The notes under the pieces: model-generated
What the model was told of the DNA's origin: nothing
Databases searched by the model: none
Seen by the model: only the letters and a program-made list of their open reading frames with translations
Source of the DNA: an uncultured Marinifilum sp.
GTDB lineage: Bacteria > Bacteroidota > Bacteroidia > Bacteroidales > Marinifilaceae
Assembly: GCF_963677195.1 (NCBI RefSeq)
Contig: NZ_OY781918.1
Coordinates: 2,530,923 to 2,594,922 of the forward strand
Length of the DNA stretch: 64,000 nt
Direction of reading: 5' to 3'
Made by a program: the position numbers and the translations under genes
Shown: positions 44,271-52,996 of the stretch, piece after piece
Position numbering within the stretch: the first letter of the stretch is position 1
Layout of the letters: every line of letters begins with the position of its first letter

Positions 44271-45743
44271 ATGAACAAAATAAAAATTTGTTTGATAATC
44301 GTGCTATGTGTATCGGTTAATGTTCTTTTTGGACAAAAGAAAAAAATTAATTATGAGGCTGAAGTGTCGGCTCAGTTTTCTTCAGAAAGTTCTCTTCCCT
44401 TTTGGATGGTAAGTAATAAGTATGGTACCATACCTAATGAAAATAGTGCTGTTGCGAACTTTAAAATATACAGTACTCCTGCTCCCGGGAAAAAAGGATT
44501 CGATTTTAATTATGGTACTTCATTGATAGGAAGTCAGGGAGGGAATACTGATTTTTTTATTGATGAATTATATGTTTCGGCAGGATGGAAAAAGTTTAGT
44601 GTTGACTTGGGAATGCAGCACAAAGAAGTAAAATATGATGGTTTATCTGCTACAAATGGAGATATGCTTTATTCTGGTAACGCCAGAATGTATCCCGAAT
44701 TAAATTTACAGTTAAAAGATTTTGTTTCATTGCCATTTACCAATAAGTGGTTGTGGGTAAAAGGGAGTTTTTCCAATGGAATTATGTATGATGATAGATA
44801 CGTAGATAAAACTAATATTCATCATAAAAGTGCATTCTTAAGAATAGGAAAAGAAAAAGGATTGTCTCTTACAATTGGTTTGGATCATTACGTTCAATGG
44901 GGTGGTACCTCACCAGTTTGGGGTGATTTAGGAGGTTTTGATGCTTTTATGGATGCAGTTCTTGTAAGAGAAGGAAAGGTATTGGTTGATGAAGATGGTA
45001 ATCAATCAATAAATGAGAGCTATAATAAGTCTGGAAATCATATTGGACAAAATAGCTTTGATCTATCTTATTCAAATTCTGAATTCGAATCGGTCTTAAG
45101 CTTGAAAAATATTTATGAAGATAAATCAGGTGATTTTAGGCATCTTACTAAGGTGAAAGATTGGAATTTAACATTTTTTATTAAGCTCAAAAAATCAAAA
45201 TTGATTTCATCTTTTATTTATGAATTTTATTATACAAAAGATCAGGGAGGATATAGCATAAGACCAGATCATCCTATTGAGCCGGTAATTGGTTTTGATG
45301 GTTATTTTTCAAACTCGGTATTTCGATCTGGCTGGACAAGTCATCAGCGTACAATAGGTATTCCGTTGTTTACTCCAGCAATTAGTAATGGTTTGGCTAA
45401 TGGAATAAGTAATAATGCCATAGTAGCCCATCATTTCGGAATTACAGGTACTCTTGGTAAATTTAAATACAGAACTCTATTAACTTTTTCAGATAATTAT
45501 GGTAGAGCATTTCTTGTAAACGACGGGCAGGGTAATCAGGAAGAGAATTACTCTAAAAGTTATACTTATCCAGATGGTCTTTCCCAGCAATCTTATTTAA
45601 TGGAAGTAACTTTTCCTCATTGGGAAAAATTTCCTTTTCAACTTTCAGCAAGTATGGCTATTGATAATGGAAAATACTTAGATGATAATGTTGGTTTTCA
45701 AATTAAATTAAAGAAAGAAGGATTCTTATCAAAGAAATACTAA
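44271..45743 (+). CDS. Wzi-type capsule assembly outer-membrane protein
   Basis: A 490-residue beta-barrel of the Wzi capsule-assembly family: signal peptide (1-21), then SSLPFWMVSNKYGTIP, FFIDELYVSAGWKKFSVDLGM, SGNARMYPELNLQLKDF and DHYVQWGG, all typical of Bacteroidota members. Wzi in E. coli is a lectin barrel that helps attach capsule to the cell surface. It is followed by a CDP-polyol phosphotransferase-like gene and a WaaP-like kinase gene, so this small cluster probably acts on surface polysaccharide. Confidence 0.88.
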   Translation: MNKIKICLIIVLCVSVNVLFGQKKKINYEAEVSAQFSSESSLPFWMVSNKYGTIPNENSAVANFKIYSTPAPGKKGFDFNYGTSLIGSQGGNTDFFIDELYVSAGWKKFSVDLGMQHKEVKYDGLSATNGDMLYSGNARMYPELNLQLKDFVSLPFTNKWLWVKGSFSNGIMYDDRYVDKTNIHHKSAFLRIGKEKGLSLTIGLDHYVQWGGTSPVWGDLGGFDAFMDAVLVREGKVLVDEDGNQSINESYNKSGNHIGQNSFDLSYSNSEFESVLSLKNIYEDKSGDFRHLTKVKDWNLTFFIKLKKSKLISSFIYEFYYTKDQGGYSIRPDHPIEPVIGFDGYFSNSVFRSGWTSHQRTIGIPLFTPAISNGLANGISNNAIVAHHFGITGTLGKFKYRTLLTFSDNYGRAFLVNDGQGNQEENYSKSYTYPDGLSQQSYLMEVTFPHWEKFPFQLSASMAIDNGKYLDDNVGFQIKLKKEGFLSKKY

Positions 45744-45756
45744 ATATTCTGAGTAG

Positions 45757-46827
45757 ATGGTTTTAACATATTATGTTGTAAAGTTTCCTTATAAATTGAT
45801 TTGGAATGTTCTTAATTTATTTAAGAAAAGGAAAGAGGTAGTATTTTATTGTGCAAATGAATTGGATTTGGAAATATTTAAAAATGTTCAAAGGCAACTT
45901 CGACCAATTCCTGTTGTTGCTAAAACTGGTAAGTTACAAAAGAAATTACTCGAGCAAGGAATAAAAGCACGTGTTATGCCTGTATTTCCAAAAGGAGTAA
46001 TCATGTGTAGACAAGCATGTTATTTATTTCCGGAGTCGAAAATTATTAAAATAGGAATAAATCATGGAGCTTATCATTTTAAACCTTTCGCCAATGTGAA
46101 AGGGCATAATATGTTTAATCAATTTCATTTTACCAGTTCGAAAGAGGTTGAAGAAGCCAAAGCAATTGGAATTACTTCGGGTGTAGGTTTGGGGTTTCCT
46201 AAAATGGATGATGCCTTTAATGGTACTTATTCAAAAGAGGTATTGGATGAGTTAAAGGATGAATTAAATCTGGATAAGAACAAAAAGACAATTTTGTTTT
46301 CAGCTACTTGGGATAAATCTCAATTGTCAGCAGTCGATAAATGGTATAATAAATTATCTAATTTTACCGAGAAATATAATGTGTTGGTATCATTACACAT
46401 TTGGACTTCAGAAAATTTTAAAAATACCATCAAAAATACTTTGGGAGTTAAATATATTGAAACACAAAATATTACTCCATATATAATGATTTCGGATATT
46501 TGTGTTGGTGATACAAGCTCCATTCTATCCGAAATGTGTGCCTTACATAAACCAATTGTTACTTTTAAAACACCAATAGTAAAAAGAACAGTTCCTGAAG
46601 TGAGGGAAATTATTAATTCTATTAGTTTTCAGATAGAAGAATTTGATGAATTGGAGGAAATGCTCGAATTTGCATCTGAAAATGCTCAGCAAAAGAGAGT
46701 AGAACAAGAAGTAGCAAATAAAAGAATGTTTGAGAAATTAGATGGTCGGGCAGGAGAACGTGTTGCAAACAAAATCAAAGAAATTTTGCCAGAACTTACT
46801 AAGGAGGGAGAAAGGGATAATGTCTAA
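45757..46827 (+). CDS. CDP-glycerol/ribitol glycerophosphotransferase-like protein
   Basis: A 356-residue GT-B type enzyme of the teichoic-acid transferase family (Glyphos_transf). Hallmarks are KIGINHGAYHFKP at about 108-120 (conserved His), VGLGFPKMDDAF, TILFSATWDKS, and SDICVGDTSSILSEMCALHKPIVTF (the D-T-S-S donor site) at about 247-271. In Gram-positives such enzymes add polyol phosphate from CDP-glycerol or CDP-ribitol; in Gram-negatives they modify capsule or LPS. A TarI/IspD-like gene lies nearby on the other strand. Overlaps the next gene by 8 bp. Confidence 0.85.
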   Translation: MVLTYYVVKFPYKLIWNVLNLFKKRKEVVFYCANELDLEIFKNVQRQLRPIPVVAKTGKLQKKLLEQGIKARVMPVFPKGVIMCRQACYLFPESKIIKIGINHGAYHFKPFANVKGHNMFNQFHFTSSKEVEEAKAIGITSGVGLGFPKMDDAFNGTYSKEVLDELKDELNLDKNKKTILFSATWDKSQLSAVDKWYNKLSNFTEKYNVLVSLHIWTSENFKNTIKNTLGVKYIETQNITPYIMISDICVGDTSSILSEMCALHKPIVTFKTPIVKRTVPEVREIINSISFQIEEFDELEEMLEFASENAQQKRVEQEVANKRMFEKLDGRAGERVANKIKEILPELTKEGERDNV

Positions 46828-47596
46828 TAAGAATATGCGTTACATTATTAATAAGGATTATTTTGTTCTTATTGATTTTATTAAAAAATTAGATGATATT
46901 TTTGAGAAAGAAGGTGAATGCATCTATAAAGGTCGAAATACAATTAAAATCTTTAAAGAAAAGGGACTTATAATTAATGTTAAGTCCTTTAAAATACCTC
47001 ATTTTATTAATAAAGTTGCTTATGCTTGGCTTCGCGGTTCTAAAGCCAAACATTCCTATGATTACGGGATGGAAATGTTGAAACGTGGAGCAAATACTCC
47101 AGAGCCCCTTGCCGTGGTTCAGCTTTTGAAAAACGGATTATTTAATAGGAGTTATTATGTATCTATTCATCATAAGTATGATTTCACAGTTCGGGATGTA
47201 ATAGGTTTTGAGTTTCCTGACAAAGAAAATATATTAAAACAATTTGCTCTATTTACCTACGAGAAACTTCACAAAAATGGAATTCACCATTTGGATTATT
47301 CCAGAGGTAATATTTTAATTACTAAGAAGGGAGAGGATAAGTACGATTTTTCAGTAGTTGATATTAATCGTCTTCGATTCGAAAAAATGGATTACCTAAA
47401 AGGCTTAAAAAACTTTTCTCAAATTTGGGCTAATGAGGATGAATTAGAAATTGTTGCCCGAAAGTATGCTCAAATGAACAACAAAAATGAAGATGAGGCT
47501 GTTTTTTTATTGATTAAATACGATAAAGAGAACAAGGCAAGAGTATATAGGAAGAATAAATGGAAATCGTTTTTTAAGAAAAAACAAGAAATATAG
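46820..47596 (+). CDS. WaaP/Kdo-kinase-like lipopolysaccharide kinase
   Basis: A 258-residue eukaryotic-type kinase-fold protein of the LPS kinase family. The frame is open from 46742, but ATG 46820 has a strong AAGGAGGGAG ribosome site at 46801-46810 and a normal overlap with the previous gene. Catalytic residues are visible: LHKNGIHHLDYSRGNILIT (HxDxxxxN catalytic loop) and FSVVDINRLRF (the DFG-like metal Asp). The Lys of the N lobe is probably in INVKSFKIP. It probably phosphorylates a sugar of LPS or a related surface glycan. Confidence 0.85.
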   Translation: MSNKNMRYIINKDYFVLIDFIKKLDDIFEKEGECIYKGRNTIKIFKEKGLIINVKSFKIPHFINKVAYAWLRGSKAKHSYDYGMEMLKRGANTPEPLAVVQLLKNGLFNRSYYVSIHHKYDFTVRDVIGFEFPDKENILKQFALFTYEKLHKNGIHHLDYSRGNILITKKGEDKYDFSVVDINRLRFEKMDYLKGLKNFSQIWANEDELEIVARKYAQMNNKNEDEAVFLLIKYDKENKARVYRKNKWKSFFKKKQEI

Positions 47597-47746
47597 CTAT
47601 TATAAGTGCTTCATTATAAAGATTATAGTAAAACATACCCTTTAAAACATCAGAATGTTAAAGTTGCAAATGGCTTAATTAATATTTAACTGACATTATT
47701 TTTAGGGAGAAGTGAAATTATAAATTAGATCGTAATAAATTTTTGT

Positions 47747-48442
47747 TTATCCCTTTTTCAATAAACTTTCCCCCAGTTCCAAATCCCCTTCAAAAGTAAT
47801 TTTGATATTTTTTTCTTCTCCCTTCACAATAAATATTGCTTCGTTGGGCAAATAGTTAAGAACAACACCACAATCGTCGCTTGCAATAAAATTGGGATCT
47901 TTTAGAGCATTATCATAGGCCATTTTTATAGTAGAATAAGCAAATGCCTGTGGGGTTTGCGCGCGTCTTAAATTCTGTCTTGGCGGAACCGATTCAATAG
48001 TATTATTTTTATTCAGGCAAAAAATAGTATCGCTACTGGGAATTGCTACGGCTACCGATTTTCCATTGTGTAGTTCAGAAATCACATCAGAAATAATTCT
48101 GTTTGAAACAAAGGGGCGAACTGCATCATGAAAAATAAGGTAAATATTTTTGTCTTTTTCATAGGCATTAATAGCTGCAAGGCTCGAATTGCTGCGCTCT
48201 TTTCCTCCACTTAGTATGTGTTTTACTTTAGGAATATGATTAGATGTAATTAACTGATTAATTTCCTTATGGTAATCAGCATTAATCACAACACAGATTT
48301 CATCAATTTGAGGATGATTTGAGAAAGCCTCTATACTGTGTTGAATAATTGGTTTATTGCCAATTGGTAAAAATTGTTTCGGAAGAGTGCTGCCCATACG
48401 TTTACCACTACCGCCAGCTAAAATAACAGCTACATTTTTCAT
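47747..48442 (-). CDS. ispD: IspD/TarI-family cytidylyltransferase
   Basis: A 231-residue CTP-dependent nucleotidyltransferase. Motifs are VAVILAGGSGKRMGSTLPKQ (CTP loop), PIIQHSIEAF, LSGGKERSNSSLAAI, FHDAVRPFVS, RRAQTPQAFAYSTI and KGEEKNIKITFEGDLELGES. IspD makes CDP-methylerythritol for isoprenoid synthesis; the close relative TarI makes CDP-ribitol. The SDDCGVVLNYLP and HDAVRPF text is also compatible with TarI-like enzymes, and a CDP-polyol transferase lies 0.9 kb away, so the symbol is provisional. Confidence 0.75.
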   Translation of the reverse strand: MKNVAVILAGGSGKRMGSTLPKQFLPIGNKPIIQHSIEAFSNHPQIDEICVVINADYHKEINQLITSNHIPKVKHILSGGKERSNSSLAAINAYEKDKNIYLIFHDAVRPFVSNRIISDVISELHNGKSVAVAIPSSDTIFCLNKNNTIESVPPRQNLRRAQTPQAFAYSTIKMAYDNALKDPNFIASDDCGVVLNYLPNEAIFIVKGEEKNIKITFEGDLELGESLLKKG

Positions 48443-48503
48443 TCCATTAGTTTTAATATTTTGCTAAAATAGTATAAATAATTCTACAGATAGAGTAAAA
48501 AAA

Positions 48504-48534
48504 GAACCGTCTCAAAAATTAATTCGAAACGGTT
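48504..48534 (-). terminator. Terminator of map
   Basis: GAACCGTCTC at the left pairs with GAAACGGTTT at the right with one mismatch and one wobble. On the minus strand it is followed by CTTTTTTTACTC. It lies 63 bp after the map stop codon. Confidence 0.75.
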
Positions 48535-48596
48535 TATATTTTAATAACTCGTATTAGTTTCTAAAATCAGATTTTAGAAATTTATGAGAATTATTT

Positions 48597-49376
48597 TTAT
48601 CTGAAAATTTCGTAATCTCCAACATCCGATAAAATTTCGTAACCATCTTTGGTAACCAAAATGGTATGTTCGAATTGTGCTGAAAGTTTATTATCGATTG
48701 TTCTTGCGGTCCAACCATCGTTTTCATCAACTACAGCACGAGCTTTTCCAAGATTAATCATTGGTTCAATGGTAAATATCATTCCTTCTTTCATTTTAGG
48801 ACCTGAGTTACGAGGACAAATATGTTCTACCTGAGGTTCTTCATGGAATTCTACACCAACACCATGACCACAAAATTCGTAAACCACACTATATTTTCTG
48901 GCTTTGGCAAATCGTCCTATTCCAAAACCAATGTTTCCAAAATAGTTTCCTGCTCTAACCTGTTCAATTCCCAAGTAAAGTGCATGTTCTGTATCTTCAA
49001 CTAATTTCATTGCTTCATCGCTAACATTACCAATTGTAAACATGGTGCTTGTATCGCCATAATATCCATCTAAAATAGTGGTAACATCTATGTTTAAAAT
49101 ATCACCATCTTTCAGAATTGTTTTTTCATCAGGAATACCATGACAAATTACATCGTTTAACGAAATGCAGCATGATTTTGGAAATCCATGGTAATTTAAA
49201 GGTGCAGGAATAGCACCATTATCTCTAATGTATTTTTCTATTAATGTATCAAGATATAGAGTAGAAACGCCTTCTTTAACGTAGTTACTGATATATTTTA
49301 AAGTGTTTCCGGCTAATTGAGAACTTTTTCGTATTCCTTCAATTTGTTCCGGCGTTTTAATAATAATTTTACTCAT
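48597..49376 (-). CDS. map: Methionine aminopeptidase, type I
   Basis: Removes the initiator Met from new proteins. The 259-residue M24A enzyme keeps all five metal ligands: two Asp in LNIDVTTILDGYYGDTS, His in GHGVGVEFHEEPQV, Glu in IFTIEPMINLG and Glu in SAQFEHTILVT. PLNYHGFPKSCCISLNDVICHG is the usual substrate-binding part. It stands alone here, not in the ribosomal-protein operon, so it may be one of two map genes in the genome. Confidence 0.96.
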   Translation of the reverse strand: MSKIIIKTPEQIEGIRKSSQLAGNTLKYISNYVKEGVSTLYLDTLIEKYIRDNGAIPAPLNYHGFPKSCCISLNDVICHGIPDEKTILKDGDILNIDVTTILDGYYGDTSTMFTIGNVSDEAMKLVEDTEHALYLGIEQVRAGNYFGNIGFGIGRFAKARKYSVVYEFCGHGVGVEFHEEPQVEHICPRNSGPKMKEGMIFTIEPMINLGKARAVVDENDGWTARTIDNKLSAQFEHTILVTKDGYEILSDVGDYEIFR

Positions 49377-49626
49377 AATAACTTTCTATTCAGAAACAAT
49401 TTTAATTAAGGTGCAAAGGTCAACATTGAAAATGAATTTTGCAAACCAAATAAGCTGAATATCCTTTTAGATAAAGAGCAATGTTAAAAGTATGCTGGAT
49501 TTATAGAGAGATGTATATTATTGAACTAATCTTTAAAGATCCTTTGCTAGCAATTATAAAAAATTATCTAGTTTAAAGTATATTTGTTTACTATTCGTTA
49601 GCCTTAATGTTATCACATTTAATTCT

Positions 49627-52600
49627 ATGTTTAAAAAAGGAATTTATACAATAATATTGATTTTCATGGTAGTATCAGGATATTCTCAATATTTTGATAC
49701 AGGTCAGGATCCAGCATCCATTAAGTGGAAACAGATTAATACCAGTAATTTTCAAATAATTTTTCCTCAGGAATCGGAACATAAAGCTAGATATGTGGCT
49801 GCTATATTTGAAGATTTATTGAATAAAGGAGGAAAAAATTTAGGTCACAAACCTAAAAAGTTTTCGCTAATCATGCATACTCATAGCGCTACTTCGAATG
49901 GAATGGTTGCCTGGGCACCTAAGCGTATGGAGATGTTTACTACTTCGTCGCAGGATAATAATGCACAATTGTGGCTCTATCATTTGGCTACTCACGAGTA
50001 TAGGCACATTGTTCAGCTAGATAAAATAGAACAGGGTTTTACACGGGTACTTAATTGTATTTTTGGACAACAAGCTACAGCTGTTGTAGTTGGTTTATAT
50101 ATTCCACCTTGGTTTTTAGAAGGAGATGCAGTGTGTACAGAAACCTCTTTAAGTGAATCGGGAAGAGGTCGTATGCCCGAATTCGAGCAGCAATTGAGAG
50201 CACAACTATTAGAGAAAGGTAGATATTGTTACGATAAAGCAGTAAATGGTTCATATAAGGATTTTATCACCGATAGGTATAAATTGGGGTATTATTTAGT
50301 TGGAAAAGCCAGAACTAATTATGGCGATAAAGTTTGGGATAATGCTATAAATAAAACAGCAAAAAAACCTTATGGAATAACAAGTTTTGCCGATGGAATT
50401 AAAGAGGTGCTTGAAACAAAGCGTGATAGTGTTTACGAGTTATTATACGAAAAGCAAAAGACATTAATGCAACTTGGAATTAAGGTGGAAGAGATTGATT
50501 GGGAAATGGTAAAAGAGAAAAATAGCTATTCCGATGGAAAACTTATGCTTTATTTCGATACCATGGAAGATTTACTCATGGAATGGAAGATAAAAGATGC
50601 GACTACTAGTAAATCGGAATTTATACCAATAAGTAAAAGATGTGATTATTATACCAATAAGCGATTTCCGAAACAAACCGAAGCTGGCGATATTATTTAT
50701 TTAAAATATGGCTTGTCGGATGGGCTTTGTTTTGAGAAACAAAAGATTGATGGAAGCGCAAAACAAATATTTATCCCTGGTAACTTATCTAATATTGCTT
50801 ACGATTATTGTAAGGGAAAATTAGTGTGGGCCGAATCGAAAGAAGATATTCGTTGGGAGAAAGCTGATAAAAGTATTTTGGTTTGTTATGACATCATAAA
50901 CGAGAAAAGAAAAGTTATTTGTAATGATAATTCTTTATTTGCACCATCTTTTAATGCCAATGGAGAACAAATTGCTGCGATTGAGTCGGACAAAAAAGGT
51001 GATAATAAATTGGTAGTTATAAACACCAGCTCGGGGCTTATATCAAAAAAAATAATTGCTGGAGAGAAGGAATATTTTCAGAATCCTAAATTTATAGATG
51101 ATAATAATATTGTTCTAATTGTTCTAAATGAGAAAGGAAAACATTTGGTGAAAATTAATCTTGAAAGTAAGGAGAAAAATATTTTGTTTAGCTCTGCTTT
51201 TGCCGATATGTCTTATCCTGTGGTGGCAGAAAATATGCTTTATTTTAATGCTACATTCACGGGGATCGATAATTTATTTGCTTATGATCTTAAAACAGGT
51301 AAAATATTTCAGGTAACATCATCGAAATTTGGTGCCAGAGATGCTTTTGTTGCTAAGGATAGTAGAATTTATTATTCAGATTATTCGTCGGACGGATATT
51401 TGTTGGTTTCTGCAAAAATTGATTCTTCTAAATGGAAACAATTTAAAGCTGAGTATTATAAATATCCTTTAGCTGAAAAGCTTTCGGAGCAACTGGGAGA
51501 AAAATTAAAGCCAGATACTACAAATCTTAATCGCTATCAGGTTAAAAATTATTCCAAGCTAACTCATTTATTTAATTTTCATTCCTGGGCACCTGTTTTT
51601 ATCGATGGAATAGATGCTGAAGCTGATATTGGAATTTCATTTGCCAGCCAAAATAAGCTAAGCTCATTAATGACTACAGTTGGTTATAGACGAGAAGAAG
51701 GATTCGATAATGGTCAGTTTTATGTAAATTTGTCTTACAGGGGATGGTTCCCTATTATTGATTCTAAATTAACCCTTGGCAATAAAAGTAGCGAATATGC
51801 AAGTTTAGCCGAGCGAATATCTCCGCAACAAACCGATACTGTTCTGGTAAATACTGATTGGCGACAGTGGGAGTGGGAGAATAGCATAAGTCTGCCTTTT
51901 AATATTTCTGCGGGACAGTATAGCCGCAAAATTATTCCAAAAATAACTTATAATATTGCTCGATTTGCCAATTTAAATACAACAGCTCTGGCAACAACTC
52001 AATCTAATACATTGGGCTTAGGAGAATATAATTTCGATGATCAGTCATTTACTCAGGAGATTATGGAGTATCAGCTGTTTGCATATAATATTGCAAAAAT
52101 GGCTCCTCGGGATGTTCAGTATCAGTGGGCACAAATAGCCGAGTTTAACTATAGGAATACCCCTTTTGGAGATCGTGAATTGGGAAATACCTGGTCGGCC
52201 GAAGGATATTTGTATTTTCCGGGTTTGGTAAAGCACCATGGTTTTAAATTGTATGGTGGGTACCAATACCGATCATTAATTAATTCGCGATTTTCGAATT
52301 CTATAAAAAGTCCGAGAGGAATGTTAAATTTATATGGAAAACATATAGTTACTGCGGGGGCCGATTATGCTTTGCCGCTCTTTTATCCCGATTGGAATTT
52401 AGGACCATTGGCTTATTTTAAGCGTGTAAAATTGAATACTTTTGTAGATTTTGGATATCAGCAAAGAAGCTTTGAAAGTGATGAGGGAATATTCCAAATT
52501 AATGATAATTACCTATCGGGAGGAGTTGAGCTAAGAACAGATTTACATGCCTTGCGTTTTTCTGCTCCTGTTGATGTGGGGGTTCGTATTGGCTACGAGA

Positions 52601-52659
52601 ATCAAAGCAATAGTATGTTTGCCGATTTTCTGATATCCTTTAGTTTATCGTCTTATTAA
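49627..52659 (+). CDS. Large exported HExxH protein with propeller-like middle and C-terminal outer-membrane barrel
   Basis: A 1010-residue protein. Signal peptide (1-20). Residues 30-290 look like a gluzincin metalloprotease: HEYRH at 123-127 and a likely third ligand E165 in PPWFLEGDAV. Residues about 290-620 hold repeated beta-propeller-type blades (YDYCKGKLVWAES, FNANGEQIAAIES, DNNIVLIVLNEKGKHL, NLFAYDLKTGKIFQVTS). Residues about 650-1010 are a barrel ending SMFADFLISFSLSSY, with the aromatic C terminus of outer-membrane proteins. The closest type is an uncharacterised Bacteroidota surface protein with TolB-like blades. Peptidase activity is inferred from the motif only. Stands alone. Confidence 0.78.
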   Translation: MFKKGIYTIILIFMVVSGYSQYFDTGQDPASIKWKQINTSNFQIIFPQESEHKARYVAAIFEDLLNKGGKNLGHKPKKFSLIMHTHSATSNGMVAWAPKRMEMFTTSSQDNNAQLWLYHLATHEYRHIVQLDKIEQGFTRVLNCIFGQQATAVVVGLYIPPWFLEGDAVCTETSLSESGRGRMPEFEQQLRAQLLEKGRYCYDKAVNGSYKDFITDRYKLGYYLVGKARTNYGDKVWDNAINKTAKKPYGITSFADGIKEVLETKRDSVYELLYEKQKTLMQLGIKVEEIDWEMVKEKNSYSDGKLMLYFDTMEDLLMEWKIKDATTSKSEFIPISKRCDYYTNKRFPKQTEAGDIIYLKYGLSDGLCFEKQKIDGSAKQIFIPGNLSNIAYDYCKGKLVWAESKEDIRWEKADKSILVCYDIINEKRKVICNDNSLFAPSFNANGEQIAAIESDKKGDNKLVVINTSSGLISKKIIAGEKEYFQNPKFIDDNNIVLIVLNEKGKHLVKINLESKEKNILFSSAFADMSYPVVAENMLYFNATFTGIDNLFAYDLKTGKIFQVTSSKFGARDAFVAKDSRIYYSDYSSDGYLLVSAKIDSSKWKQFKAEYYKYPLAEKLSEQLGEKLKPDTTNLNRYQVKNYSKLTHLFNFHSWAPVFIDGIDAEADIGISFASQNKLSSLMTTVGYRREEGFDNGQFYVNLSYRGWFPIIDSKLTLGNKSSEYASLAERISPQQTDTVLVNTDWRQWEWENSISLPFNISAGQYSRKIIPKITYNIARFANLNTTALATTQSNTLGLGEYNFDDQSFTQEIMEYQLFAYNIAKMAPRDVQYQWAQIAEFNYRNTPFGDRELGNTWSAEGYLYFPGLVKHHGFKLYGGYQYRSLINSRFSNSIKSPRGMLNLYGKHIVTAGADYALPLFYPDWNLGPLAYFKRVKLNTFVDFGYQQRSFESDEGIFQINDNYLSGGVELRTDLHALRFSAPVDVGVRIGYENQSNSMFADFLISFSLSSY

Positions 52660-52684
52660 TTTTAGCGTTTTATCTACAATTATA

Positions 52685-52717
52685 AAAGCCATAAATTCGA
52701 TAAGAATTTATGGCTTT
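52685..52717. terminator. Bidirectional terminator
   Basis: AAAGCCATAAATT (52685-52697) pairs perfectly with AATTTATGGCTTT (52705-52717) around a 7-nt loop, between the convergent barrel-protein gene and the minus-strand remnant. Confidence 0.88.
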
Positions 52718-52738
52718 AAGTAATCTTAAAATATTAAT

Positions 52739-52978
52739 TTAAACTTGTTCTTCTACTTTTTTTGCGTTCATATAACGAAGGCAAATCCAGAAGATTCCGG
52801 CAATAGCAAATAGAATAGCTCCGCTAATTGTTGATATCATACTAACTTTTAAGCTCCCAGCAATTGCAGCTGGTGATATGTTTGGGTATTGTTGAATAAT
52901 ATTTAAGATTTCGGAAAGCCTAATTCCTTGCCATAAAAAGCCAGTAAAAAAGCTAAAATTTCCTAGAAATAAAATTAT
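52739..52978 (-). pseudogene. Membrane-protein remnant or gene with a non-standard start
   Basis: On the minus strand 79 codons are open and protein-like: FLGNFSFFTGFLWQGIRLSE near the start, NIIQQYPNISPAAIAGSLKV in the middle, TISGAILFAIAGIFWICLRY as a second membrane helix, and a charged tail NAKKVEEQV. No ATG, GTG or TTG lies before codon 47, and an in-frame TAG is directly upstream (52979-52981), 15 bp after the metallophosphoesterase stop. Either the 5' end has been lost or mutated, or translation starts at a rare codon such as ATT. The two-helix layout suggests a small inner-membrane protein; family not recognised. Confidence 0.55.
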
Positions 52979-52996
52979 CTAAATGTTTCTTTTATT

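Noticed and set aside
46742..46819. Longer start of the WaaP-like kinase
   Set aside because: It would overlap the previous gene by 86 bp; the ATG at 46820 has a strong ribosome site.
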